DNA of 64,000 nucleotides from DASUPK01 sp963815665 (GCA_963815665.1 CAWFHN010000013.1:682001-746000); one strand, 5' to 3'; positions 8,767 through 19,038 are shown, counted from the first letter of the stretch. Notes: generated by a model from the letters alone, not told the origin. Program-made: numbers and translations.

Positions 8767-9570
8767 ATGGCGACGCAGCAGGAGAAGGGCGAGGACTTCC
8801 GGGCCCTCCATCAGGGCGACGCCTTCGTAATCCCCAACCCCTGGGACGCGGGATCCGCCAGGATCCTCGCCGGGCTCGGCTTCGAGGCGCTCGCCACCAC
8901 CAGCAGCGGCTTCGCCTTCACCCTGGGCCGGCCGGACGGAGCCGCCACGCTCGACGAGGTCGCCGCGCACGTCGGCGCGCTTGGCGAGGCGACGGAGCTG
9001 CCGCTCTCGGTCGACCTCGAGAACGGCTACGGACCCGCCCCCGAGGATGCCGCGCGGGCGATCTCGCGGGTGGCGGCGGCCGGCGCGGCGGGCGGCTCGA
9101 TCGAGGACTACGACCCCGACGACGATGAGCTCTACGAGTCCGCGCGTGCCGCCGAGCGCGTCGCGGCGGCGGTGGAGGCTGCCAGGGCGCTCGACTTCCC
9201 GTTCACCCTGACGGCGCGGGCCGAGAACTTCGTACGGGGCAACCCCGATCTCGAGGACACGATCGCCCGCCTGCAGGCCTACGAGGAGGCGGGCGCCGAC
9301 GTGCTCTACGCGCCGAGGCTGCTCAGCGCGGAGGAGATCAAGGCGGTCTGCGAGGCGGTCTCGAAGCCGGTCAACGTCCTCGCCAACTCCCGCCTTGGCC
9401 TGAGCCTCGCGGAGATCGCGGCGGCGGGCGCCCAGCGAGTCAGCGTGGGGGGCAACCTCACCTGGACGGCCGTCAACGCCGCAATCGAGGCCGCCGAGCG
9501 GATCATCGACGGCGGCGACTTCTCGGGCCTCGGGACGCCCGGTCGCGTCGAGGAGTGGCTAGGCGCCTAG
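8767..9570 (+). CDS. Isocitrate lyase/PEP mutase family enzyme
   Basis: A 267-residue TIM-barrel protein of the ICL/PEP-mutase superfamily. Family signatures include FVIPNPWDAGSARIL near residues 20-34, the TTSSGFAFTLGRPDG segment, the Mg2+-binding part SVDLENGYG near residue 80, GGSIEDYDP near residue 112 and TARAENF near residue 153. The KKCGH motif of true isocitrate lyases is absent, so it is more likely an oxaloacetate-hydrolase or carboxyphosphonate-mutase-like C-C or C-P lyase of unknown substrate. It is monocistronic with a probably leaderless start and overlaps the 3' end of the convergent secreted-protein gene by 4 bases. Confidence 0.85.
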   Translation: MATQQEKGEDFRALHQGDAFVIPNPWDAGSARILAGLGFEALATTSSGFAFTLGRPDGAATLDEVAAHVGALGEATELPLSVDLENGYGPAPEDAARAISRVAAAGAAGGSIEDYDPDDDELYESARAAERVAAAVEAARALDFPFTLTARAENFVRGNPDLEDTIARLQAYEEAGADVLYAPRLLSAEEIKAVCEAVSKPVNVLANSRLGLSLAEIAAAGAQRVSVGGNLTWTAVNAAIEAAERIIDGGDFSGLGTPGRVEEWLGA

Positions 9571-10284
9571 CCCAGCGGCGTCACCCAGAGCTTCCGCTGC
9601 GAGAAGGTGGCGTCGGTGCCGGCGCAGCCGCAGAAGGCGTAGCGGAGCTCGTAGGTGTGGGTTCCGGCCGTGGTCACGAACATCACCGGCCCGGCGGGCC
9701 CGGTGCTGCCGCAATTGCCGGTGAAGATCAGGGTTGCGGGCGTGCCCCAGGTGCCGGAGAGGCCGTCGGTCGAGGTGAAGAGCGGCGGGCCGGGCGTACC
9801 GACGACCTGGTCGCAGACGTCGCTCTGCCCTGGCATCGGCGAGCCGTCCTGGAAGAGGGCGACCGCGCCGGCGTCGTCATCGATGCGCGCCTGCGCCGCG
9901 ACCTCGATCAGGCCCGTGCCCGGCGGCGCGCTGCTCGCCTGCGGGACCGCGGCCGTCACCGACGGGCCGCCGAGGGGGACGTAGGAGGACGTGCTGGCGG
10001 TCGCGACCGTTCCGCCGACCTGGGCGAAGGCGACTGCCGGCGCCCCCGCCACGTTGACCGGGACGTTCTTCCTCTTCGCCACCCGGAAGGCGCGGTTGGC
10101 GCGCTTCCTGGCCTTCTTGGCGACGCCAAGCGCATGGCGGGCCTTGGTCCGGGACGCGGTTGCGATCTGGCTCGCGCTCGAACCGCCGCGGCTCCTTGCC
10201 GCCCGAGACTCCGGCCAGGGCCGGAACCGCAATGGCGACGAGCGCCACCAGGGCAAGGCCAGCCAGCATCCAACGTCGCTGCAT
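9567..10284 (-). CDS. Secreted hypothetical protein, frameshifted
   Basis: The ATG at 10284 opens a classical signal peptide (MQRRWMLAGLALVALVAIAV, then an ALA-type cleavage site), but that frame turns into an unconvincing basic sequence. The frame that ends at 9567 holds a good mature protein (SQIATASRTKARHALG, then Lys/Arg-rich, then a beta-rich domain with four cysteines, ending LWVTPLG) yet has no signal of its own. One extra base between about 10170 and 10215 joins them into roughly 239 residues. The Lys/Arg-rich helix after the signal resembles a module common in exported proteins of this group, from memory. Function unknown. Sequence error or pseudogene are both possible. Confidence 0.6.
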
Positions 10285-10356
10285 CCGGGATCAATCCCCC
10301 TTCGATCGCTTGCAAACCGACCGTAGAGGGAGGTGCGGTCGTAATCGGAGGGCCGG

Positions 10357-11235
10357 CTACTTCGCGGGGACGTCGGTGGGCATCTTGTCCTGGCTGTCGG
10401 CGAGCCGGGCGAATGTGCGCTCGGGAAGGTTGCCCTTGAGCCGCGCCGCGATCTTCGCGTCGGTGCCGACCAGGTAGCGGTACTTCGGCTTGTCGGAGCG
10501 GATCGCCTTGTCGATCACCTTCGCCACCTTGTCGGGGTGGATACCGCGATTCCCGGTCTCGCCGAGAACCTCGGTGAAGCGGCTGAGCTGCTTGCCGTAG
10601 AGGCGACGCGCGTCGGGGGTCAATCCCTTCAACTGGTCCTGGGCGGTGTCGGCGCCCTTCCCCCAGATCTCGGTGTCGATCGAGCCCGGCTCGACCACCA
10701 CGACGTCTATTTGCCACGGCTTCAGCTCGCCCCGGAGCGACTCCCCGACCGCCTCCAACGCGAACTTGCTGGCGTTATACGGAGAGAGGAACGGCCTCGC
10801 GATCCGGCCACCGATCGAGGCGATGAAGACGACCGTGCCCTTCGCCTTGCGGAGCTGCGGCAGGAAAGCCTGAGTGACGGCGAGCTGGCCGACCAGGTTC
10901 ACCTCCAGCGTCTGGCGGAAGTCGTCGAGCGGCATGAACTCGATCGGCCCGCCGCCGCCGACGCCGGCGTTGTTGACGAGCCCAACGAGGCCGTCCTCGC
11001 CGACGGCACGCTCAACCGTCTGCTTGGCCGCCTTGATCGAGCGATCCTTGGCGACGTCGATCGTGATCGGCGTCAGCCGGTCCGATCCCTCCTCGGAGAG
11101 CGACTCGGCGTCCGCCTGCTTGCGGACCCCGGCGAACACGCGATAGCCCTTCTTGTCGAGCAGGATCGCCGTCGCGCGGCCGATTCCGGTCGAAGCCCCC
11201 GTGATCACAACCGCGCCGCTTTCGTTGCCGGCCAT
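10357..11235 (-). CDS. Short-chain dehydrogenase/reductase
   Basis: A 292-residue classical SDR. The cofactor motif is TGASTGIG (residues 12-19), then NNAG near residue 90, and the catalytic set is Ser in VFIASIGG with YNASK (Tyr-x3-Lys) near residues 153-157. PGSIDTEIWGKG follows, as in the subgroup often annotated as SDR family oxidoreductase. NADP(H) use is likely but not decided. The extended C-terminus (from about 200) carries a PDKVAKVIDKAI segment typical of retinol-dehydrogenase-like members. It is divergent from the epimerase gene, and its -10-like TAGTGT lies 9 bases before the start. Substrate unknown. Confidence 0.86.
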   Translation of the reverse strand: MAGNESGAVVITGASTGIGRATAILLDKKGYRVFAGVRKQADAESLSEEGSDRLTPITIDVAKDRSIKAAKQTVERAVGEDGLVGLVNNAGVGGGGPIEFMPLDDFRQTLEVNLVGQLAVTQAFLPQLRKAKGTVVFIASIGGRIARPFLSPYNASKFALEAVGESLRGELKPWQIDVVVVEPGSIDTEIWGKGADTAQDQLKGLTPDARRLYGKQLSRFTEVLGETGNRGIHPDKVAKVIDKAIRSDKPKYRYLVGTDAKIAARLKGNLPERTFARLADSQDKMPTDVPAK

Positions 11236-11244
11236 CTCGGGGGG

Positions 11245-11250
11245 ACACTA
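11245..11250 (-). promoter_or_regulatory. -10 TAGTGT, leaderless start of SDR gene
   Basis: On the minus strand TAGTGT ends 9 bases before the ATG at 11235; the gap is C/G-only with no ribosome site. Confidence 0.4.
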
Positions 11251-11269
11251 CTGAAGCCGATCCAGCCGC

Positions 11270-11275
11270 TAGCTT
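11270..11275 (+). promoter_or_regulatory. -10 TAGCTT, leaderless start of epimerase gene
   Basis: TAGCTT ends 8 bases before the GTG at 11284. This hexamer supports the GTG over the much longer upstream open frame. Confidence 0.4.
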
Positions 11276-11283
11276 GCTCCGCT

Positions 11284-12375
11284 GTGACTGCCTCCGTGCT
11301 CGCGGTCGTGGGGGCGCGACCCAATTTCGTCAAGACGGCCCCCGTCGTCGCCGCCCTGGAGCGATCCGAGGGGATCTCCCTCCGGCTGCTTCACACCGGC
11401 CAGCACTACGACCGGGCGCTCTCGGGCGGATTCATCGAGCGCCTCGGGATGCGCGAGCCGGACGCCAACCTCGGGGTCGGCTCCGGGTCGCACGCCGAGC
11501 AGACCGCGGGCGTCCTGACCGGGGTCGAGGCGGACCTGCTCGCGAACCCGGCGGACCTGGTGCTGGTCGCCGGCGACGTCAACTCGACGATGGCGTCCGC
11601 GCTGGCCGCGACCAAGCTCGGCACGGCGGTCGCCCATATCGAATCGGGGCTCCGATCGAACGACTGGGAGATGCCCGAGGAGGTCAATCGCGTGGTCACC
11701 GACCGCGTCTCCGATCTGCTGCTCTGCACCTCGCAGGACGCCGTCGTCAACCTGGCGGCTGAGGGGATCGAGGGCGGCGGGGTCCAGCTGGTCGGGAACA
11801 CGATGATCGACAGCCTGCTGCGGTTGCTCGAGGACGTGAATCGCCCGGCCGTGCTCGGCAGGAACGCGGTGAAGAGCCGTGGCTTCGTGCTGGTCACCCT
11901 GCACCGCCCGGCTCTGGTCGACGACCCGGAGAGGCTCGGCCCGACGATGGAGGTGCTCGCCGGGATCGCGGACTCGATTCCGGTGATCTTCCCGGTGCAC
12001 CCGCGCACCAGGGAGCGCCTCGCTGGGACCGGCTCCGGCTGGGGCAAGGTGATCCTGACGCCGCCGATGGACTACGACGACTTCATCGCCCTCGAGGCGG
12101 AGGCCCGGCTCGTGATCACCGACTCCGGCGGGATCCAGGAGGAGACCACGGTCCTCGGCGTTCCCTGCCTCACCTACCGCACCACGACCGAGCGGCCGAT
12201 CACGCTCGAGCTCGGCACCAACGAGCTGGTCGGGGTCGACCCGCAGGCGCTGCAGGAGGCCGCCCAGCGCACGCTCGTCGCCGAGCCACCCGCCCAGGCG
12301 CCGGAGATCCCGCTCTGGGACGGCCAGGCCGGGCCTCGCGCGGCAGCCGCAATCGAGGCGTTCCTCGCTCCCTGA
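11284..12375 (+). CDS. wecB: UDP-N-acetylglucosamine 2-epimerase (non-hydrolysing)
   Basis: A 363-residue WecB/MnaA-type epimerase that interconverts UDP-GlcNAc and UDP-ManNAc for surface polysaccharides. Visible signatures are VGARPNFVKTAPVV at the N-terminus, LHTGQHYD, VAGDVNSTMA, HIESGLRSNDWEMPEEVNR, TLHRPALVDD and ITDSGGIQEETTVLGVPCLT with TERPIT after it. The length is normal. The frame is open for 750 bases upstream, but the family start and the -10-like hexamer place the true start at GTG 11284. The first residues VTASVLAVVGARPN fit. The gene is divergent from the SDR gene. Confidence 0.93.
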   Translation: MTASVLAVVGARPNFVKTAPVVAALERSEGISLRLLHTGQHYDRALSGGFIERLGMREPDANLGVGSGSHAEQTAGVLTGVEADLLANPADLVLVAGDVNSTMASALAATKLGTAVAHIESGLRSNDWEMPEEVNRVVTDRVSDLLLCTSQDAVVNLAAEGIEGGGVQLVGNTMIDSLLRLLEDVNRPAVLGRNAVKSRGFVLVTLHRPALVDDPERLGPTMEVLAGIADSIPVIFPVHPRTRERLAGTGSGWGKVILTPPMDYDDFIALEAEARLVITDSGGIQEETTVLGVPCLTYRTTTERPITLELGTNELVGVDPQALQEAAQRTLVAEPPAQAPEIPLWDGQAGPRAAAAIEAFLAP

Positions 12376-12442
12376 CCGGGCGGATTCGCCCAATTCGGAT
12401 AAGGGGGCAGGAGCGACTACGGACCGCGCGAATGCCCGCACC

Positions 12443-12928
12443 ATGAAGACCGCAAGCCGCACCCTGGTGAAATCACCGCCCGAGGTCTGGGAGCAGGTCG
12501 ACCACCCCGGGCGAATGCAGGGCCTGATGTCCGCCCTCGTCGGGCACGCGACCGAGGTCAGCGTCTACGAGCGCGAGGAGGAGTCCAAGCTCGCCTGGAG
12601 GGCGGCCTCCGACGAGGCCCGGATCGAGGTCGAGCTGGCCGAGAAGGGCTGGGGCACCAACGTCAGCGTGAGCGCCGAGAACGGCCAGGCCCCAACCAAG
12701 CTCGAGGGCTGGCTGGACGCGGTGCTCGAAGAGCTCGCGACCCCCACCAAGCGCCCGTTCGAGGGCATGAGTGAAGGACAGGAGCCCGAGCCGCCCGCGC
12801 CGGAGATCGCCGTCGTCGAGGAGGCGGTCGAGCCGGAGCCCGAGCCGGAGGCCGAGCCCGAGCCGGAGCCCGAGCCGGAGGCTCCCGCCAAGCCGAAGAA
12901 GAAGCGCCGCCGCTTCTTCGGCTTCTGA
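12443..12928 (+). CDS. SRPBCC-like protein with Pro-Glu repeat and basic tail
   Basis: A 161-residue protein. The first 100 residues (SRTLVKSPPEVWEQVDHP and on) look like a degenerate START/SRPBCC domain, as in polyketide-cyclase-like proteins. A low-complexity Glu-Pro run follows (residues of about 110-148), then a basic aromatic end (KPKKKRRRFFGF). The acidic arm and basic tip could mediate protein or nucleic-acid contact; that is inference. It precedes the mutase gene by 36 bases on the same strand, but the mutase has its own -10 element. Function unknown. Confidence 0.7.
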   Translation: MKTASRTLVKSPPEVWEQVDHPGRMQGLMSALVGHATEVSVYEREEESKLAWRAASDEARIEVELAEKGWGTNVSVSAENGQAPTKLEGWLDAVLEELATPTKRPFEGMSEGQEPEPPAPEIAVVEEAVEPEPEPEAEPEPEPEPEAPAKPKKKRRRFFGF

Positions 12929-12952
12929 TCCGCTCGGTAACTACTCCATATC

Positions 12953-12958
12953 TATCCT
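12953..12958 (+). promoter_or_regulatory. -10 TATCCT, leaderless start of mutase gene
   Basis: TATCCT ends 6 bases before the ATG at 12965, with no ribosome site. Confidence 0.45.
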
Positions 12959-12964
12959 GTCCCG

Positions 12965-14611
12965 ATGGCCACCAGGCCCAAGGACGCCGTGGATGAGGAC
13001 CTCCACCGCTACATCGCCCCGGTCGTCGGGCCCGACGACGAGCGGGAGATCACCGACTCCGGGATCGAGATCAAGCGCCTGTATGAGGAGGATGACGTCG
13101 CCCCGGGGCTCCAGGAGCGACTCGGCGAGCCGGGCGAGTACCCCTTCACGCGCGGAATCCACCCCGGCATGTACCGCGACCGGCTCTGGACGATGCGCCA
13201 GTACGCAGGCTTCGCCAGCCCGGAGGACACCAACGAGCGCTACCGCTACCTGACGGAGCACGGCTCGACCGGGCTCTCGATGGCCTTCGACCTCCCCACC
13301 CAGCTCGGCCGGGACTCCGATGACCCGCTCTGCGCGGGCGAGGTCGGCCGCACCGGTGTCCCGATCGACACGGTCGAGGACATGCGGATCTGCTTCGACC
13401 AGATCTCACTGGCCGAGGTCTCGACCTCGATGACGATCAACGCTCCGGCCGCGATCCTTCTGCTGCTCTACGAGCTGGTCGGCGAGGAGCAGGGCGTCCC
13501 CTCGGCGGAGCTGCGCGGCACGGTTCAGAACGACGTGCTCAAGGAGTACGTGTCGCGCGGCAACTACATCTACCCGCCCGAGCCGACGATGCGGCTCACC
13601 ACGGACATCTTCGGGTACTGCGACGAGAACGTCCCGAAGTGGAACACGATCTCGATCTCCGGCTACCACATGCGTGAGAAGGGCTGCTCGGCCGTCCAGG
13701 AGGTCGCCTTCACGCTCGCCAACGCGATCGCCTACGTGGAGGGGGGAATCGCGGCCGGCCTCGACGTCAACAAGTTCGGCCAGCGGCTCGCCTTCTTCTT
13801 CAACGGCCACAACAACGTCTTCCAGGAGATCGCCAAGTTCCGCGCAGTCCGCCGGATGTGGGCGAAGATCATGCGGGACCGGTTCGGCGCGACCGACGAG
13901 AAGGCGCAGACGATCCGCTTCCACACCCAGACCGGCGGCGTCACCCTCCAGGCCCAGCAGCCGGAGGTGAACATCATCCGGGTCGCCCTCCAGGGCTTCG
14001 CCGCGGTGGCCGGCGGAACGCAGTCCCTGCACACCAACGGCTTCGACGAGGCGCTGGCCCTCCCCACCGAGCGCTCGGCTCGGATCGCCCTTCGCACCCA
14101 GCAGGTCCTCGCCCACGAATCCGGCGTCGCCGACACCGTCGATCCCTTCGCCGGCTCCTACTTCGTCGAGTCCCTGACCGACGAGGTCGAGGAGCGCTCC
14201 TGGGAGCTGATGAAGAAGGTCGAGGACCTGGGCGGCTCGGTGAACGCACTCGAGTTCATCCAGAAGGAGATCGAGGAGTCCGCGATCTCATACCAGGAGC
14301 GCTACCGCACCGGCCAGGACGTGATCGTCGGCGTCAACAAGTACGTCTCAGACGAGATCGATGACGTCGACATCCTCAAGGTCGACCCGGAGTCGGAGGC
14401 CCGCCAGCTCAAGCGGCTAGCCGCCTTCAAGGAGGCCCGCGACCAGGCGAAGCTCGACGAGCGCCTCCAGGCCCTGCGCGACGTCGCCCAGGGCGAGGGC
14501 AACCTGCTGCCGCCGATCAAGGAGGCGCTCCGCGCCGGAGGCTCGATCGGCGACGTCTGCAACGCGATGCGCGACGTCTTCGGCGAGTACCGCGGCGGGG
14601 CGTTCTTCTAG
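12965..14611 (+). CDS. mutA: Methylmalonyl-CoA mutase family, large (catalytic) subunit
   Basis: A 548-residue acyl-CoA mutase large subunit. The N-terminal part has YPFTRGIHPGMYRDRLWTMR and QYAGFASPEDTNERYRYL, the substrate-barrel signatures; ENVPKWNTISISGYHMREKG and QTIRFHTQTGGVTLQAQQP follow. No B12-binding DxHxxG domain is present, so a separate small subunit must supply cobalamin; none is in the window. It should isomerise methylmalonyl-CoA and succinyl-CoA, or a related pair such as isobutyryl-CoA. It fits with the propionyl-CoA carboxylase genes at 16.9 and 29.3 kb. A methyltransferase gene starts immediately after the stop. Substrate specificity among mutases is not settled. Confidence 0.93.
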   Translation: MATRPKDAVDEDLHRYIAPVVGPDDEREITDSGIEIKRLYEEDDVAPGLQERLGEPGEYPFTRGIHPGMYRDRLWTMRQYAGFASPEDTNERYRYLTEHGSTGLSMAFDLPTQLGRDSDDPLCAGEVGRTGVPIDTVEDMRICFDQISLAEVSTSMTINAPAAILLLLYELVGEEQGVPSAELRGTVQNDVLKEYVSRGNYIYPPEPTMRLTTDIFGYCDENVPKWNTISISGYHMREKGCSAVQEVAFTLANAIAYVEGGIAAGLDVNKFGQRLAFFFNGHNNVFQEIAKFRAVRRMWAKIMRDRFGATDEKAQTIRFHTQTGGVTLQAQQPEVNIIRVALQGFAAVAGGTQSLHTNGFDEALALPTERSARIALRTQQVLAHESGVADTVDPFAGSYFVESLTDEVEERSWELMKKVEDLGGSVNALEFIQKEIEESAISYQERYRTGQDVIVGVNKYVSDEIDDVDILKVDPESEARQLKRLAAFKEARDQAKLDERLQALRDVAQGEGNLLPPIKEALRAGGSIGDVCNAMRDVFGEYRGGAFF

Positions 14612-15418
14612 ATGAGCCGGCGATCCGGGCTAGGCCGGCTTGCGCCGGAGCTTCGCGACGAGATCGAGAACGGCCCCAGCTGGTCGTATCCCTGGCGCCT
14701 CGCCCGGGGGATGAGCCCGCCGGTGCACCGTCCATGGCTGGCCGAGCTCAGCGACACCGCCTCGAGAATGATCGAGCCCCACGCGCGGCAGGCGCTGAAA
14801 GCCGCCGGTGGTGGCGGGACCGCGCTCGACATCGGATGCAACGAGGGGTTGTTCTCGCACCGCCTGCTCGATTGGGGAGCCTCGCGCGTTCTCGGGGTCG
14901 ACACGCGCGAGCTGAACATCCGACGGGCGAGGCTGATCCGCGAGCAGCTGGGCATCCCGGCCGAGCGGCTCGAGTTCGAGCAGCAGGACCTCTTCGAACT
15001 TGACCCCGCGGCACTCGGCCAGTTCGACGTCGTCGCGATGCTTGGGATCGTTTACCACCTCGAGAACCCGATGGGAGCGATCCGGCTCGCGCGCCTCCTG
15101 ACCCGCCGGGTCTGCCTGATCGAATCACAGGTGATCGACCGTGACGGGCCGATCGAGTGGACGACGCCGGATGGCGAGTATCGCTCCGCCACCGCGAGCT
15201 TCGCGCTCTACCGTGAGGCCGACGAGGACACGAAGCTGAGCCCGCTGGCGGCGATGCCGGGCGTCGTCAGCCTGATCCCAAACCGAGCCGCGCTGGTCGA
15301 GATGGCGTCGGCCGCCGGGTTCGGCTCGGTCGAGGTCCTCGAGCCACCGGCCGACGCTCATCCCGAGCATCTGGGAGGCAAACGAGCCGTCGTGGTCGCC
15401 CGCGTGTCCGCCTCGTAA
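14612..15418 (+). CDS. Class I SAM-dependent methyltransferase
   Basis: A 268-residue methyltransferase. Motif I is LDIGCNEGLFSHRLLDWG (residues of about 70-87), motif II is GVDTRELNIRRARL, and a DVVAMLGIVYHLENP block near residue 140 resembles the tRNA wobble-uridine CmoB-like and DUF1698 group. The acceptor is unknown. The ATG at 14612 directly follows the TAG of the mutase gene with no spacer, so translation is probably coupled, although the functions need not be related. The C-terminal 100 residues are less conserved. Confidence 0.82.
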   Translation: MSRRSGLGRLAPELRDEIENGPSWSYPWRLARGMSPPVHRPWLAELSDTASRMIEPHARQALKAAGGGGTALDIGCNEGLFSHRLLDWGASRVLGVDTRELNIRRARLIREQLGIPAERLEFEQQDLFELDPAALGQFDVVAMLGIVYHLENPMGAIRLARLLTRRVCLIESQVIDRDGPIEWTTPDGEYRSATASFALYREADEDTKLSPLAAMPGVVSLIPNRAALVEMASAAGFGSVEVLEPPADAHPEHLGGKRAVVVARVSAS

Positions 15419-15444
15419 GCGTCCTCGTATTCCGAGACCGCCCA

Positions 15445-15476
15445 GTTTCGAAACTATGGTAGGTTTTTCGAGACCG
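15445..15476 (+). promoter_or_regulatory. TetR promoter with GTTTCGAAAC palindrome
   Basis: GTTTCGAAAC (15445-15454) is a perfect palindrome next to -10-like TATGGT/TAGGTT (15455-15465) before the TetR start. A second half-site-like TTTTTCGA lies at 15464-15471. An autoregulatory operator is likely; the promoter overlap makes the in-frame ATG at 15456 an unlikely start. Confidence 0.4.
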
Positions 15477-16079
15477 ATGGGTTCCGTAAGTACTCAGAAG
15501 CCGCCGCGGGTCGGCCGCCCCAGGGAGGAGCGGGCCGACAGCGCGATCCTGAAGGCCACCCTCGAGCTGATGGCCGATCGGGGCGTCCGCGACCTGCACA
15601 TGGACGAGGTCGCCAGGCGAGCCGGGGTGGGCAAGGCGACGATCTACCGCCGCTATCGCTCGAAGGACGAGCTGGTCACAGCTGCAATCGCGCAGCTGGT
15701 CAGCGAGATCCGCCTGCCGGACACCGGGTCGACCGAGCGCGACCTGCTGACGCTGATGCGGAACGCGGTCCGGGTGTATCGGGGCTCGATCGAGGCGGGC
15801 GTGATGCCCGGGCTGGTCGACGCGATGAGCCGCGACGCGGATCTGGCGCGCGAGGTGCGCGAGGGATTCCTCGCCGCGCGACGCGCGGCCCTGCGGGTCG
15901 TGCTCGAGCGCGGAGTCGAGCGCGGCGACCTGCGAAGGGATCTCGACTTCGAGCTCGCGCTCGACGTCCTCGGCGGCCCGTTGTTCTACCGCCTGCTGGT
16001 CACCGGAGGGCCGATCGACGAACGTCTCGCCAAGAACGTCGCTGAGCTGATTGCGCGCGGTTTTGCCCCGGGGAGCTGA
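15477..16079 (+). CDS. TetR-family transcriptional regulator
   Basis: A 200-residue TetR protein. The HTH lies at residues of about 18-65 (ILKATLELMADRGVRDLHMD, then EVARRAGVGKATIYRRYRSK), with the usual GKATIYRRYxSKDEL turn. The C-terminal ligand-binding part is all helical and matches the TetR_C_33/AcrR-like kind without an obvious ligand. An ATG at 15456 is also in frame, but it sits inside the probable -10 element, so 15477 was chosen. It precedes an MBL hydrolase by one base and the carboxylase genes, which are the likely targets along with itself. Confidence 0.88.
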   Translation: MGSVSTQKPPRVGRPREERADSAILKATLELMADRGVRDLHMDEVARRAGVGKATIYRRYRSKDELVTAAIAQLVSEIRLPDTGSTERDLLTLMRNAVRVYRGSIEAGVMPGLVDAMSRDADLAREVREGFLAARRAALRVVLERGVERGDLRRDLDFELALDVLGGPLFYRLLVTGGPIDERLAKNVAELIARGFAPGS

Positions 16080-16080
16080 G

Positions 16081-16938
16081 TTGGAGATTCACGCGATCCA
16101 GACCGGGTTCGTAGCCGTCAAGAGCCGCCAGCGCGAGGGAGCCGGGCACGGCAAGGCGCGGCTGGCGAGGACCTTCTTCGATCGGAACTGGTCCGATCGC
16201 CTCCCGATCTACGCCTACGCGATCGAGCACCCGGAGGGGGTGATCGTGGTCGACACCGGCGAGACCGCCAGGGCGACGGAGCCCGGCTACTTCCCGCGCT
16301 GGCATCCGTACTTCCGCTTCGGCGTGCGGGAGTGGGTGGAGCCCGAAGAGGAGATCGGGCCGCGCCTGCGCCAGCTCGGCATCGAGGCCGGCGACGTGCG
16401 CAAGCTGGTGCTCACCCACCTGCACACCGACCACGCCGGGGGCCTCCACCACTTCCAGGGCATCGAGACGCTGGTGACGCGCACCGAGCTCGAGCTCGCG
16501 TCGGGACGCCGCGGCCGGCTGCGCGGCTATCCGAACAACCGCTGGCCCGAGTGGTGGAACCCGACGCCGGTGGCGCTGTCGGGGCTGCCCGTGGGGCCCT
16601 TCGAAGCGAGCCTCGACCTCACCGAGACCGGTGACGTGACGCTGATCCCGCTTCCGGGACATACGCCCGGTCATATCGGGGTCCTCATCCAGGAGGGCGA
16701 CAGCGCGGTCCTCATGGCCGGCGACAGCTCCTACTCGGAGGATCTGATGGTCCGCGGCGCGGTCGACGGTGTCGCGCCCGACGAGCGGGCGGCGCGGGAC
16801 ACGATCGACCGCATCCAGGCCTTCTGCCGTGAGACGCCGACCGTCTACCTGGTCGCGCACGACCCGGGCACGGCCGCTCGCCTCGAGCGACGCGAAACGG
16901 TCGACGTGGGAGGCCGGTCGCAGCAGTCCGACGCCTAG
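16081..16938 (+). CDS. Metallo-beta-lactamase-fold hydrolase, lactonase-like
   Basis: About 285 residues. The zinc motif is THLHTDHAGG (HxHxDH near residue 120), a second His is in PLPGHTPGHIG and a bridging Asp in LMAGDSSYSED. The layout, with VIVVDTGE early and a long segment before the zinc motif, resembles the N-acyl-homoserine-lactonase group of the superfamily. Upstream TTG codons at 16051 and 16063 overlap the TetR gene; the TTG at 16081, one base after the TetR stop, gives the natural N-terminus LEIHAIQTG. TetR and this gene form an operon. A lactone or other ester substrate is inference; quorum quenching is only one option. Confidence 0.85.
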   Translation: MEIHAIQTGFVAVKSRQREGAGHGKARLARTFFDRNWSDRLPIYAYAIEHPEGVIVVDTGETARATEPGYFPRWHPYFRFGVREWVEPEEEIGPRLRQLGIEAGDVRKLVLTHLHTDHAGGLHHFQGIETLVTRTELELASGRRGRLRGYPNNRWPEWWNPTPVALSGLPVGPFEASLDLTETGDVTLIPLPGHTPGHIGVLIQEGDSAVLMAGDSSYSEDLMVRGAVDGVAPDERAARDTIDRIQAFCRETPTVYLVAHDPGTAARLERRETVDVGGRSQQSDA

Positions 16939-16941
16939 ACT
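16936..16941 (+). promoter_or_regulatory. -10 TAGACT, leaderless start of pccB
   Basis: TAGACT ends 9 bases before the ATG at 16951 and contains the stop codon of the preceding hydrolase gene. Confidence 0.4.
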
Positions 16942-16950
16942 GCGGCGTCG

Positions 16951-18517
<1,567 letters not shown>

Positions 18518-18518
<1 letters not shown>

Positions 18519-18754
18519 TGGCCGGCAGAAACGGCAAGGGTCAACTGCCGCGTCCCAGGATCGAGATTCAGAGCGCCACCGCCTCGGCCGACGAAGCCGC
18601 CGCGATCGCGGCGGCGCTCGAGCGCATCCTCTGGGAGACCGCGCCGGCGCCGCGCCCCGCCGAAGTGAGCCGCTGGCTACGGACGGCGCTCCACGAGGGG
18701 ATCAGCTCGCGCTCCGGTCTCGGAAGCGGCTGGGGAATCACTCCCGGAGCCTGA
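18518..18754 (+). CDS. Acyl-CoA carboxylase epsilon-like small subunit
   Basis: A 78-residue protein whose ATG overlaps the TGA of pccB (TGATG), so it is translationally coupled. The sequence has PRPRIEIQSATASADEAAAI, a predicted helix, and a tail SRWLRTALHEG ending in GWGITPGA. Small proteins of this kind follow beta subunits in actinobacteria and resemble the AccE/PccE epsilon subunit that stabilises the carboxylase complex. Position and size are the best evidence; sequence similarity is modest. It is too short for confident family assignment. Confidence 0.7.
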
Positions 18755-18761
18755 ACCGGAC

Positions 18762-18790
18762 TTGTGAATGGGGCGCTTGTGCAATAGAAC
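18762..18790 (+). promoter_or_regulatory. Promoter of dodecin gene
   Basis: TTGTGA (18762-18767), 17 bases, TAGAAC (18785-18790). A good ribosome site (GAGGAGGG) follows before GTG 18829, so this gene has a normal leader. Confidence 0.4.
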
Positions 18791-18828
18791 ACACGGCGCA
18801 AACCCATCGCGCTGATAGAGGAGGGCCC

Positions 18829-19038
18829 GTGGCCGTCGTAAAGATCATTGAGCTGGTCGGAAGCTCCAAGAAGTCTTCGGATGACGCCGCACAGCAGGCG
18901 CTGAAGCAGGCTCAGGGCTCGCTTCGGAATATCCGCGCGATCGACGTCGTCTCCACGGGGCTTCGCGGGGAGAACCTCGACGAGTGGCGGGCCCACGTGC
19001 GGGTCGCGTTCCTGGTCGAGGGCACCGGCATCGACTGA
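18829..19038 (+). CDS. Dodecin family flavin-binding protein
   Basis: A 69-residue protein that fits dodecins in length and pattern: VVKIIELVGSSKKSSDDAAQ at the start, then QALKQAQGSLRNIRAIDVVS and DEWRAHVRVAFLVEG. Dodecins form hollow 12-mers that store and protect flavins. The fold region around the Trp in DEWRAHV corresponds to the flavin-stacking strand, although in the best studied dodecin the stacking Trp sits earlier, so residue identity is not certain. The GTG start has a clear Shine-Dalgarno. It is followed by a strong terminator and so stands as a single-gene unit. Confidence 0.85.
   Translation: MAVVKIIELVGSSKKSSDDAAQQALKQAQGSLRNIRAIDVVSTGLRGENLDEWRAHVRVAFLVEGTGID

Noticed and set aside
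10537..11283. Long N-terminal extension of the UDP-GlcNAc epimerase
   Set aside because: It is antisense to the SDR gene; the family start and a -10 element are at 11270-11284.
12800..12890. Short tandem repeat in DNA (GAGCCG/GAGCCC units)
   Set aside because: It encodes the Glu-Pro low-complexity arm of the 12443-12928 protein and is not a CRISPR or mobile repeat.
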